A stretch of 39,447 nucleotides of DNA from Planctomycetota bacterium (GTDB lineage Bacteria; Planctomycetota; Planctomycetia; Pirellulales; PNKZ01): positions 1-39,447 of the forward strand of contig JAFLCO010000008.1 in the NCBI GenBank assembly GCA_017303535.1. Direction: 5' to 3'. A program made the translations under genes and the position numbers. The notes under the pieces are model-generated. The model did no database searches. It had not been told where the DNA came from and worked only from the letters and a program-made list of their open reading frames with translations. This document shows, piece by piece, positions 9,283 to 16,447 of the stretch; position 1 is the first letter of the stretch; each line of letters begins with the position of its first letter.

Positions 9283-9396
9283 GTCTTAGCCCCCGTCGAT
9301 AGCGGCGCAGCCGCGTACGCCGGGGGCGGCGTCAAACGATCGACGGCGTTGATAACTCGATCGACGCTGCCCCGGGCGACTCGCCCGGGCTAAGAC
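9283..9396. repeat. Composite palindromic element with terminal inverted repeats
   Basis: The 114-base segment is bounded by a 10-base perfect inverted repeat, GTCTTAGCCC at 9283-9292 and GGGCTAAGAC at 9387-9396. Inside are GCCCCCG/CGGGGGC, a repeated GATCGACG, and a compact CCCGGGCGA/TCGCCCGGG hairpin. The plan is that of a REP doublet or a very small MITE. No coding capacity. Confidence 0.55.
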
Positions 9397-9427
9397 TCAA
9401 ACCAATTCGCGGAACAGAAATCACCAT

Positions 9428-9455
9428 CTGTAGGCGTCGCCCTCCGTGGCGTTCC
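9428..9455 (+). repeat. Dispersed repeat, family III, single arm
   Basis: CTGTAGG....GCCCTCCGTGGCGTTCC differs at three of 28 positions from the left arm of the perfect inverted repeat at 33263-33336. It is a lone half-element. Confidence 0.6.
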
Positions 9456-9499
9456 GCCCGTCGAATTGGGAATCGACTTTCGATTGCCTGGAAATTGTA

Positions 9500-9601
9500 G
9501 GTGCGTGCATCCGACCCCCTTGTGCACGCACCCTTAGTTCTAAGTGACGTCGTGCGTGCAAAACGGACCTCGTTGCACGCACCTCCGCCGGTTTGCACGC
9601 A
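9500..9601. repeat. Cluster of five TGCGTGCA/TGCACGCA sites forming two hairpins
   Basis: GGTGCGTGCA (9500-9509) pairs perfectly with TGCACGCACC (9523-9532), and GTGCGTGCAA (9552-9561) with TTGCACGCAC (9573-9582). A further TTTGCACGCA lies at 9592-9601. It may be a protein-binding array or a pair of RNA hairpins; no function is known to me. Confidence 0.5.
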
Positions 9602-9771
9602 GTAACCGTAGCGCGGTTGTAAATGCAATTCGGTTGTCAATAAGTTAGGAAACCGAACAGAAATCGGAGATCGCAGATTGGGCCGCGGGGAAAGACTCCG
9701 GTCGCTAACGCTCCCGGCTCGCTGTCGAGGTCGATGGTGATTTAGGAACATGGAAGTATTCGGCCCCATAA

Positions 9772-9804
9772 ATGCCCCCTTGCTTGCGCGGCGGGGCTAG
9801 TGTG
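9772..9804 (+). repeat. Dispersed repeat, family I, single copy
   Basis: The unit reads TGCCCCCTTGCTTGCG followed by CGGCGGGGCTAGTGTG. Bases 9773-9808 are identical over 36 bases to 18735-18770; related copies are at 17721-17812 and 18666-18697. Confidence 0.75.
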
Positions 9805-9839
9805 TGGTGGTTGTGATTTACGGCCATCCGGCCTGGATT

Positions 9840-9864
9840 GCCCCCGGTTTAAAGAACCGGGGGC
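9840..9864. repeat. GC-rich hairpin
   Basis: GCCCCCGGTT (9840-9849) and AACCGGGGGC (9855-9864) form a perfect 10-base stem with a five-base loop. There is no T-run, and no gene ends immediately before it. Confidence 0.55.
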
Positions 9865-9937
9865 TAAAGTCGGCGCTGTGTGCGCGCTGCGGCGCACCCC
9901 GTAGTTTCCCAAATTCTCCCGGCCGATTCCAATCAAC

Positions 9938-9975
9938 TTTTGGCCGGCCGGATCAAGTCTGCCGGCCGGCCAAAA
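9938..9975. repeat. 14-base perfect inverted repeat
   Basis: TTTTGGCCGGCCGG (9938-9951) pairs with CCGGCCGGCCAAAA (9962-9975) around a 10-base loop. Outside the stem, CAAC and GTTG also match if a four-base bulge (TTAA side) is allowed. It lies about 250 bases before the repeat-protein gene. Confidence 0.55.
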
Positions 9976-10222
9976 TTAAGTTGAATTCGACCAGTGTTGC
10001 GCACCGGCGACAGCCGGCCGGGCTTTGATCGACGCCTCTTGCCTCCGGCCGCTCTTCGGCCGAACATGAGCCGAAATGCGACCGTTTTTGCAGCTTCCGA
10101 CATCCGGCATGTGAAATGCTTTGAACGCCCGGCGTCGGGCTGCTCCAATAGGGATGTCGCGTGCGGACCGACCCATCCGCCCAGATTTGACTCCTGGATC
10201 TGCCCCTGTGGAGACAATTGCC

Positions 10223-11254
10223 ATGACCCGCTCGTCGCCGCTGTTCGTCACCTTGCTCGTTGTCGCCGGTTCGACTTCTTCCGCCTTTGCCCAAACCGAA
10301 AACGGCGCTACCGCCCCGCCTGCCAACGGCAGCCTGCCGCCGGCCGCTCGGCCCGGCTACCACTACGTCGCGCGGCAGATTTCTGAAGTCGTCGAGGAAG
10401 AGCAGCGCGTGACCGTGGAAAAGCCGGTCGTCGTCACGGAGTACCAAGAACAAGTTCGCACCGTTCGCAAGCCGGTCTTCGTGCAAGAACTGCGCGAGGA
10501 GCGGCGCACAATGCAGAAGCCGATCGTCGAAACGGTGTATAAGGAAGAAGTGACGACCGTAGAGCGCCCGGTGACGGAAACCGTCTATCAAGAGCAGGTC
10601 CGCACGGTGCAGAAGCCGGTCTATGAAACGGTCGAGCAAGAGCAAACGTCGACCGTTTACGAACAACAAACCGTTTGGACCAGTCGCTATTCCGGCGGCC
10701 TCGTGATTCAAACGCCGACGACCATGAGCGTGCCGCGGACCGTCGTGACGCGCGTCCCGACGCAAACCGTGCGGTACGTCAACGAACAAGTCGTCGAACG
10801 CGTGCCGCATACGCAAGAGCGCCTCATCGCCGAGCAAGTCGTTCGTAAGGTGCCGGTCGAACAAACCCGGTATGTCGAAGAGACGGTCGTCGAAAAAATT
10901 CCCGTAAGCGTCCAGCAATTCGAGGAAGAGCAAATCGTCGAGCGCATTCCGGTGCAGGTGCAGAAGGTCATCACCGAAGAAGTCGTTCGCAAGGTACCGG
11001 TGATGAAGCAGAAGACGGTTTACGAAGAACGGCCGATTGATGCTGCGGCGCCTCAAGCGAGTGCTCCGGCCGTCAACGGCCATTCGGTCTACTCTTCGGC
11101 GCCGACGGCCGACCAACGCCCCGCGCTGCCGGCCACGTTCGCCGACCCGAACCAGCCGACGCCGACCACCGCGCAAAAGCCGCTGGTGATTGAAAACGCT
11201 CGCGTCGTCATCAACGGTTCGGAAGTGTCGATCACGTCGGAACCGAAGAAGTAG
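10223..11254 (+). CDS. Secreted tandem-repeat protein (YTV-like repeats)
   Basis: 343 residues from ATG 10223 (GGAG at 10210-10213), opening with a signal peptide (MTRSSPLFVTLLVVAGS, cleavage after AFA). After a short linker there are two blocks of roughly 16-residue repeats. Block one has five to six units like EQVRTVQKPVYETVEQ. Block two has five units like EQVVRKVPVEQTRYVE and EQIVERIPVQVQKVIT. A Tyr/Gln/Thr-rich spacer (YEQQTVWTSRYSGG) separates them, and an Ala/Pro-rich tail ends the protein. The regular Val/Thr/Glu/Lys alternation suggests extended beta structure. Short YTV-type repeats are known from Rhodopirellula proteins of unknown function, and this looks like that class. An envelope or surface structural role is inferred. 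A clear terminator follows at 11287. Confidence 0.88.
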   Translation: MTRSSPLFVTLLVVAGSTSSAFAQTENGATAPPANGSLPPAARPGYHYVARQISEVVEEEQRVTVEKPVVVTEYQEQVRTVRKPVFVQELREERRTMQKPIVETVYKEEVTTVERPVTETVYQEQVRTVQKPVYETVEQEQTSTVYEQQTVWTSRYSGGLVIQTPTTMSVPRTVVTRVPTQTVRYVNEQVVERVPHTQERLIAEQVVRKVPVEQTRYVEETVVEKIPVSVQQFEEEQIVERIPVQVQKVITEEVVRKVPVMKQKTVYEERPIDAAAPQASAPAVNGHSVYSSAPTADQRPALPATFADPNQPTPTTAQKPLVIENARVVINGSEVSITSEPKK

Positions 11255-11286
11255 ACCGTAGCCGAATTCAATAGTCCCAAGTAGAG

Positions 11287-11330
11287 TGCTCCGAGCGTGG
11301 CTTGCCGCCGCGCTCGGAGCATTTTCGTTT
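11287..11330 (+). terminator. Rho-independent terminator of the repeat-protein gene
   Basis: GCTCCGAGCG (11288-11297) and CGCTCGGAGC (11311-11320) form a perfect 10-base stem, followed by ATTTTCGTTT. It lies 33 bases after the stop at 11254 and before ATG 11352, so the next gene is probably transcribed separately. Confidence 0.85.
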
Positions 11331-11351
11331 CTACTTGCCGTTGGTCGCCTC

Positions 11352-12875
11352 ATGCCCTTTCGTTTTGCTCTCGTGGTCGGCGTTGCGATACTGTCGGGAT
11401 TCGGCTTCGGCGTTGCCTTGGCGAACGCCGCGGAAGCGGACGTGATCGACATCGGCGCTCGGCGCGAGTTGTTTCTCGACCTGCGGCTCATCGATTCGTT
11501 TACCGGCGTGCGGCATGTTTTACAGCTGCCGCGCGACGAAGGGCCCGTGCTGGCCCGCGACGAAGCGTGGGAAGACGAGCGGCCTTCGTTCGTGTTCGGC
11601 ACGATCTTGCGCGACGGCGACCGGTACCGCATGTACTACCGCGGTCACCACGGCGGCGCGGAAATCACTTGCCTCGCCGAATCGCCCGACGGCCGCACTT
11701 GGACCAAGCCGAAGCTCGGACTCATCGAGCGCGGCGGCACTCGCGACAACAACATCGTGCTCGACGATCAACTCCTCACGCACAACTTCGCCCCGTTTAT
11801 CGACGAGAACCCCGCCGCGCCGCCCGAAGAGCGCTATAAGGCGATCGCCGGCGCGCCGCGCAATTCCAAAGCCGATCCGAAAACCACCGGCCCGCGAGCT
11901 TTGGTTTCCGCCGACGGTCTGCACTGGCGGCTGAAGCAAGAGATGCCGGTGCTCTCGATGGCGACGGTGCTCGCGTCGCTGGAGGGCTTGCGCGAGGCGA
12001 TGCTCTTCGATTCGCAGAACGTTGTGTTTTGGTCGACGATGGAACGCCGGTACGTGATGTACTTTCGCGTTTACAAAGACGGCCTACGCCGCGTGGCTCG
12101 CGCCGAAAGCGATGACTTCGTGAATTGGACGAACCTGGAACTCGTCGAATACGGCGACGGCGCCGCAGGCCCCGGCCTCGTGCAGGATCTCTACATCACG
12201 CAGCTCAGCCCGTACTATCGCGCCCCGCATCAATATGTGGGCATCGGCGCACGACTGCTGAGCAAGGCGGAACGCCGGATCGTCACCGATGAACAAGCCG
12301 CGGCGATGCAGCTCGACATGCGTCAGGCCCACGGGCTCTCCGACGCCGTGCTGATGTCTTCGCGCGGCGGTCCGACGATCGATCGGCCGTTTATGGAGGG
12401 TTTCCTGCGGCCGAGCGAGCGGCTCGAAGATTGGGTAGCCCGCAGCAACTACCCGATGCGCAACATCGTGCCGACGGGGCCGCTGGAGATGTCGTTCTAC
12501 GTGCAACATCACAACGGCCAGCCGTCGGCTCACGTGCGCCGGCATAGCCTGCGGATCGACGGTTTCACGTCGCTCCAAGCGCCGTACTCCGGCGGCGAGA
12601 TCCGGACGAAGCCGCTGAAGTTCGCCGGTCGCCGGCTGCTCTTGAACTTTGCGACGTCGGCGGCCGGCGACATTTCCGTGGAGCTTCAAGACGCCGCCGG
12701 ACGGCCGATCCCCGGGTTCGCCCTGGCCGACGCCGTGAAAACGGTCGGCAATGAACTCCAGCGCGCCGTGCGCTGGAAATCAGGCGACGACGTTTCTCCA
12801 CTGGCCGGCCGGTCCGTTAGGCTGCGCATCGTGATGCGCGACGCGGATTTGTACGCCTTTCGCTTCGGCGAGTAG
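11352..12875 (+). CDS. Secreted beta-propeller, glycoside-hydrolase-like protein of unknown activity
   Basis: 507 residues from ATG 11352. The longer frame from GTG 11286 would start inside the preceding terminator. The signal peptide is MPFRFALVVGVAILSGFGFG, with cleavage near ANA. The sequence then runs GARRELFLDLRLIDSFTGVR, a style of opening common in planctomycete and verrucomicrobial proteins related to GH32/GH43 five-bladed propellers. Blade-like phrases follow: YRMYYRGHH, CLAESPDGRTWTKPKLGL, LVSADGLHWRLKQEMPVL, YVMYFRVYK and SDDFVNWTNLELVEY. The C-terminal 120 residues form a beta-sandwich-like segment (GGEIRTKPLKFAGRRLLLNF). Carbohydrate binding or hydrolysis is inferred from this resemblance; I cannot assign catalytic acids. 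Confidence 0.85.
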   Translation: MPFRFALVVGVAILSGFGFGVALANAAEADVIDIGARRELFLDLRLIDSFTGVRHVLQLPRDEGPVLARDEAWEDERPSFVFGTILRDGDRYRMYYRGHHGGAEITCLAESPDGRTWTKPKLGLIERGGTRDNNIVLDDQLLTHNFAPFIDENPAAPPEERYKAIAGAPRNSKADPKTTGPRALVSADGLHWRLKQEMPVLSMATVLASLEGLREAMLFDSQNVVFWSTMERRYVMYFRVYKDGLRRVARAESDDFVNWTNLELVEYGDGAAGPGLVQDLYITQLSPYYRAPHQYVGIGARLLSKAERRIVTDEQAAAMQLDMRQAHGLSDAVLMSSRGGPTIDRPFMEGFLRPSERLEDWVARSNYPMRNIVPTGPLEMSFYVQHHNGQPSAHVRRHSLRIDGFTSLQAPYSGGEIRTKPLKFAGRRLLLNFATSAAGDISVELQDAAGRPIPGFALADAVKTVGNELQRAVRWKSGDDVSPLAGRSVRLRIVMRDADLYAFRFGE

Positions 12876-13079
12876 GGCCGGCTTCAGCAGCGGCAAAAGC
12901 CGTACGTTCGGGAATATCAAATCCTTCGCTGTTGACCCTGGATTTTTGGGGCGGTAACGTATCAAGATGTTCTTATGTTCGGGTCGATGCTTTAGGTAGC
13001 GATCAGCCTGTAAGAACTCCCGCCTGCGATCGACACCCCGCCTGCCCACCCGCCTTTATTCCGTTCGTGGAGGTCTCTC

Positions 13080-15119
13080 GTGCCCCACGCCGTTTTCTGT
13101 TTTCGCGCTGCGCTTTGCGCTCGGGCCGTTCGTTGGTCCGGCGCGGTCGCGTCGTTTGTCTTGCTCGCCGGTCCCGCCTTGCACGCGGCCAATAACTTGC
13201 CGAGCCCCAAGCCGGCGGCCAAGGCGGAGAAGATCGTGGCCGCGAAGGCTTCGCTCGCGTCCGAGATTGATCGGCTGATCGCCGCCGAACGACTCGCGCC
13301 GCTCGGCGCCTTGGCCGACGACGGCGAGTTTCTTCGCCGCGTGATGCTCGATTTGCACGGCATCATTCCGAGCGTCGAAGAGGCCCGTGAGTTTCTGGCC
13401 GATAAATCGCCCGACAAGCGCGAGCGGCTCGTCGACGAACTCTTAGCCGGCCCGCGGTTCGCCCGCCACATGGCGACGGTGCTCGACGTGATGTGGGCCG
13501 AGCGCCGCGGCGACAAAGTCGTGAAGGCCGCGGAGGGGTACGAGTGGTTGTACGAATCGCTGGCCAAGGGGCGGCCGTACAACGAGATCGTTCGCGACAT
13601 TCTCACGGCCGACGACCAAAAGCCGGAACTGCGGCCGGCGTCGAAATTCTTTCACGATCGCGATTGCGAGCCGAACCAGATCACGCGCGACGTGAGCCGG
13701 ATGTTCTTCGGCATGGATATGCAGTGCAACCAGTGCCACGACCATCCGACCGTCGATGATTACGCCATCGGCGACTACTACGGGCTGTACGCGCTCGTCA
13801 GTCGCACGTACTTGCACACTGACAAGAAGACGAAGGCCAAGGTCATCGCCGAAAAGGGAGAAGGGGAGGCGAGTTTCAAATCGGTCTTCACCGGCGAGGC
13901 GGCCGATCGGGTCGTGCCGCGATTGCCGCGCGGCGCGGCCTTGAAAGAGCCCGAGGTGAAGAAGGGCGACGAGTATCTCGTCAAACCGGATAAGGGCGAG
14001 AAACCGGTTCCGAAACATTCGCGGCGCGCGCTCTTGGCGACCGCCGCGACCGATGGGACCAATCCGATCTTTGCTCGCAACGCGGTGAACCGGCTGTGGG
14101 CGCACGTGTTCGGTCGCGGACTCGTGCATCCGGTCGACTTCATGCATCCGGAGAATCCGCCCGGCTATCCGGCGGTGCTCGACCGGCTGACGGCCGAGTT
14201 TCAGAGCGGCGGCTACGACATTCGCCCGATCATTCGCACGCTGGTGCTCACGCGGACCTATCAAACGACGTATCTTCTGCCCGATGCCACGGCGCTGCGG
14301 CGCGGTGAGGCCGCCAAGCGGCTGAAGACTTGGGAAGCGGAACAGGTGCGCCTTGAAACGTCGCTCAAGGAAGCTGAAGCCGCAGCCGCCAAAGCCGAGG
14401 GCGTGAAGCGCGAGGAGGTGTTGGCGCAGGCCCGCGCGTTGCGCACGCTGCTGCGTGCCCGTGAGCGGCGGATCGACGAGGCGCGGCAGGTCGCGGCCTT
14501 CGAGAAGATCGCATCAACCGATAAGGCCGGCGCGGCCCGCGCGTGGGAGTTGCTCGTCACGCGCTGGACCGAACAAGGGGACGTGCCGCTCCTGAAACCG
14601 CTCGGGCCCGAAGCGTTCGCCTCGAGCATGTTGCAGGCGACCGGTTTCGTGACGATCAGCGAGAGCAAAGCTCTGGCGACGTTGAAGAAGAGCCCGCCGA
14701 AGGAACTGGTGAAGCTGTCCGAAGCCGAGCGGCCGCGGATGGAATCAATGTGGGTCGATCGGCAAACGTTCGACCCGCTGAAGAGCAATTATGCCCGCTT
14801 CGTGGAACTGTACGGCGAAGCGACCGGCGGCGACTTCTCGGCGACGCTCAATCAAGCCCTCTTCTTCGGCAACGGCGGCGTGGTCGACGGCTGGCTCTCG
14901 CCGAAGTACGAGAACCTCGCGGCGCGGCTCGTTGCCGAGAAAGACGCCGCGCGGCTGGCCGACGAAATGTATCTAGCCGTGTTCACGCGGTCGCCGACCG
15001 ACGAAGAGCGGGCCGACGTCGCCGGTTTTCTCCAAGGTCGCGAGAAGGAAAAGCTCGACGCCGTGAAAGAGATGCTCTGGGCTTTGCTCTCCAGTAACGA
15101 ATTTCGATTCAATCACTAA
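13080..15119 (+). CDS. DUF1549/DUF1553 protein with haem-type motif and inserted coiled coil
   Basis: 679 residues starting at GTG 13080; GGAGG at 13069-13073 and an immediate signal peptide (VRWSGAVASFVLLAGPALHA) support this start. A possible promoter, TTGACC at 12932 with TAACGT 17 bases on, precedes it. DUF1549 spans roughly 57-240, including FLRRVMLDLHGIIPS and the CxxCH motif CNQCHDHP at 216-223. DUF1553 begins near 315 (NPIFARNAVNRLWAHVFGRG). Residues about 410-500 are a highly charged Ala/Glu/Arg coiled coil between RTYQTTYLLPD and PLGPEAFASSML, which I take as an insertion into the usual DUF1553 layout. It has no BIG2 domain, unlike the 908-3466 paralogue. It heads an operon with a DUF1501 gene (23-base gap) and a WD40 gene. 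Haem binding is inferred. Confidence 0.93.
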   Translation: MPHAVFCFRAALCARAVRWSGAVASFVLLAGPALHAANNLPSPKPAAKAEKIVAAKASLASEIDRLIAAERLAPLGALADDGEFLRRVMLDLHGIIPSVEEAREFLADKSPDKRERLVDELLAGPRFARHMATVLDVMWAERRGDKVVKAAEGYEWLYESLAKGRPYNEIVRDILTADDQKPELRPASKFFHDRDCEPNQITRDVSRMFFGMDMQCNQCHDHPTVDDYAIGDYYGLYALVSRTYLHTDKKTKAKVIAEKGEGEASFKSVFTGEAADRVVPRLPRGAALKEPEVKKGDEYLVKPDKGEKPVPKHSRRALLATAATDGTNPIFARNAVNRLWAHVFGRGLVHPVDFMHPENPPGYPAVLDRLTAEFQSGGYDIRPIIRTLVLTRTYQTTYLLPDATALRRGEAAKRLKTWEAEQVRLETSLKEAEAAAAKAEGVKREEVLAQARALRTLLRARERRIDEARQVAAFEKIASTDKAGAARAWELLVTRWTEQGDVPLLKPLGPEAFASSMLQATGFVTISESKALATLKKSPPKELVKLSEAERPRMESMWVDRQTFDPLKSNYARFVELYGEATGGDFSATLNQALFFGNGGVVDGWLSPKYENLAARLVAEKDAARLADEMYLAVFTRSPTDEERADVAGFLQGREKEKLDAVKEMLWALLSSNEFRFNH

Positions 15120-15142
15120 ACTCTCCGACGAAGGAGATTGCG

Positions 15143-16447
15143 ATGCGCTGCGACTATTCTTGCCAATCGGCCGAGCACGGGCTCACGCGCCGCGGGTTCT
15201 TGCGCACGGCCGGCGGTGCGGGACTGGGGGCGTTGGCGATCGGCGGCATCACGGGCACACCCGGCGGCGCGAGCTGGTTGTCCCCCGCCGTGGCCGCGGA
15301 GATGAGCAAGTCGCAAAAACGCATCCTCACGATCTTTCTGCACGGCGGCGTAAGCCAGCTGGAAACGTGGGACCCGAAGCCGAACACCGACACCGGCGGG
15401 CCGTTTCGCCCGATCAGCACCAGCGTGCCGGGCATTCAAATCTCGGAACTGCTGCCGCACACCGCCAAGCAGATGCACCATCTGAGCTTGGTGCGCAGCA
15501 TCAACACGAAGAACAGCAGCCACGGGCCCGGCGCCGTGCAAATGCAGACCGGCCACAACGAGATGGGGGCGCCGCATCCGCACCTGGGCGCCGTGGTCGC
15601 CAAGGCGCTGACGCCGGAGAAGTTCGCGCTGCCGGGCCACATTCTCATCCGCGGCGGCGGCAGTAGCCGATCGAGCGCCGCATTTCTCGGCCCGCGCTAC
15701 GGCAGCGTGGTGTTGGAAGACGGCAAAGCGCCGCAATACTCGGAGCGACCGTCGGCCCTCTCGCTCACGAGCGACGAGCGCCGTCAAGAATTCCGCCGCT
15801 TGGCGAACGATCGCTTCGCCGACAAACGCCGCACGGCCGACACCGACGCCTACACGTACAGCTACGATCAAGCGATGCAGCTCATGGCGCAGCGCGACGT
15901 GTTCGACGTCGCCAAGGAGCCGGCCCGCGATCAGGAGCGTTACGGTTCGCACGAGTTCGGCAAGCACTGCCTGCTCGCACGGCGGTTGCTGGAGAAGGGC
16001 GTGCCGTTCGTGCAGGTGAACCACTCCAACTACGACACGCACTTCGAAAACTTCGACTATCACATCGAACAGCTCGGCGAGTTCGATCGGCCGTTTGCGA
16101 CGCTGATCAGCGACTTGGCGGTAAGCGGCCTGCTGAAGGATACGCTCGTCGTGGTGATGTCGGAGTTCGGACGGACGCCGAAGATCAACAGCCGCTATGG
16201 TCGCGATCATTGGGGCACGGCGTGGAGCGTCTGCCTCGGCGGCGCAGGCTTGCAAGCCGGCGCGGTGATCGGCAAGACGAACGACAACGGCACCGCGGTC
16301 GTCGATCGCGAGATCGACCACGGGCACTTGTTCCATACGTACTTGCAAGCCGTGGGCATCCCGAGCAGCGACGCGTTCACGATCGCTGGCCGGAAGTTTC
16401 CGATCGCCGATCCGGCCAAGGGTCCGATCAAGGAGCTGTTGGCGTAA
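15143..16447 (+). CDS. DUF1501 family protein, Tat-exported
   Basis: 434 residues; ATG 15143 follows GAAGGAG. The Tat signal LTRRGFLRTAGGAGLGALAI is near the N-terminus. Diagnostic DUF1501 segments are ILTIFLHGGVSQLETWDPKP, GNTGG-type spacing before VPGIQISELLPHTAKQM, NHSNYDTHFENFDYH, SEFGRTPKINSRYGRDHWG and GGAGLQAGAVIGKT. The fold is related to the alkaline phosphatase/sulfatase group, but the reaction is unknown. Its gene lies 23 bases after a DUF1549/DUF1553 gene and its TAA overlaps the ATG of the next gene, so the three products are probably made together. It is a paralogue of the solitary copy at 7633-9048. Confidence 0.94.
   Translation: MRCDYSCQSAEHGLTRRGFLRTAGGAGLGALAIGGITGTPGGASWLSPAVAAEMSKSQKRILTIFLHGGVSQLETWDPKPNTDTGGPFRPISTSVPGIQISELLPHTAKQMHHLSLVRSINTKNSSHGPGAVQMQTGHNEMGAPHPHLGAVVAKALTPEKFALPGHILIRGGGSSRSSAAFLGPRYGSVVLEDGKAPQYSERPSALSLTSDERRQEFRRLANDRFADKRRTADTDAYTYSYDQAMQLMAQRDVFDVAKEPARDQERYGSHEFGKHCLLARRLLEKGVPFVQVNHSNYDTHFENFDYHIEQLGEFDRPFATLISDLAVSGLLKDTLVVVMSEFGRTPKINSRYGRDHWGTAWSVCLGGAGLQAGAVIGKTNDNGTAVVDREIDHGHLFHTYLQAVGIPSSDAFTIAGRKFPIADPAKGPIKELLA

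Larger units (their letters stand above)
9049..10222. other. Gene-poor 1.17-kb region rich in palindromes
   Basis: I find no convincing gene on either strand. The open frames here are short, begin inside neighbouring genes or run through the repeats, and their predicted proteins (for example Arg/Ser-rich chains) look like no family. The region contains at least six separate palindromic elements, listed individually. It must also hold the promoters of the DUF1501 gene (right to left) and of the repeat protein at 10223 (left to right). Confidence 0.6.

Noticed and set aside
9332-9769. 145-codon open frame on the minus strand in the gene-poor region
   Set aside because: It is read through several palindromic repeats and the product is unlike a folded protein.
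9049-10222. Possible CRISPR array
   Set aside because: The repeats are of different kinds, mostly inverted, without regular spacing or unique spacers, and no cas gene is near.
9953-11632. 559-codon open frame on the minus strand
   Set aside because: It runs antisense through the YTV-like repeat gene and its terminator. Its periodicity is only the shadow of the real repeats.
15116-16348. 410-codon open frame on the minus strand
   Set aside because: Antisense to the DUF1501 gene, which has clear motifs and a ribosome site; the product is a low-complexity Arg/Ala/Val chain, as high-GC shadows are.
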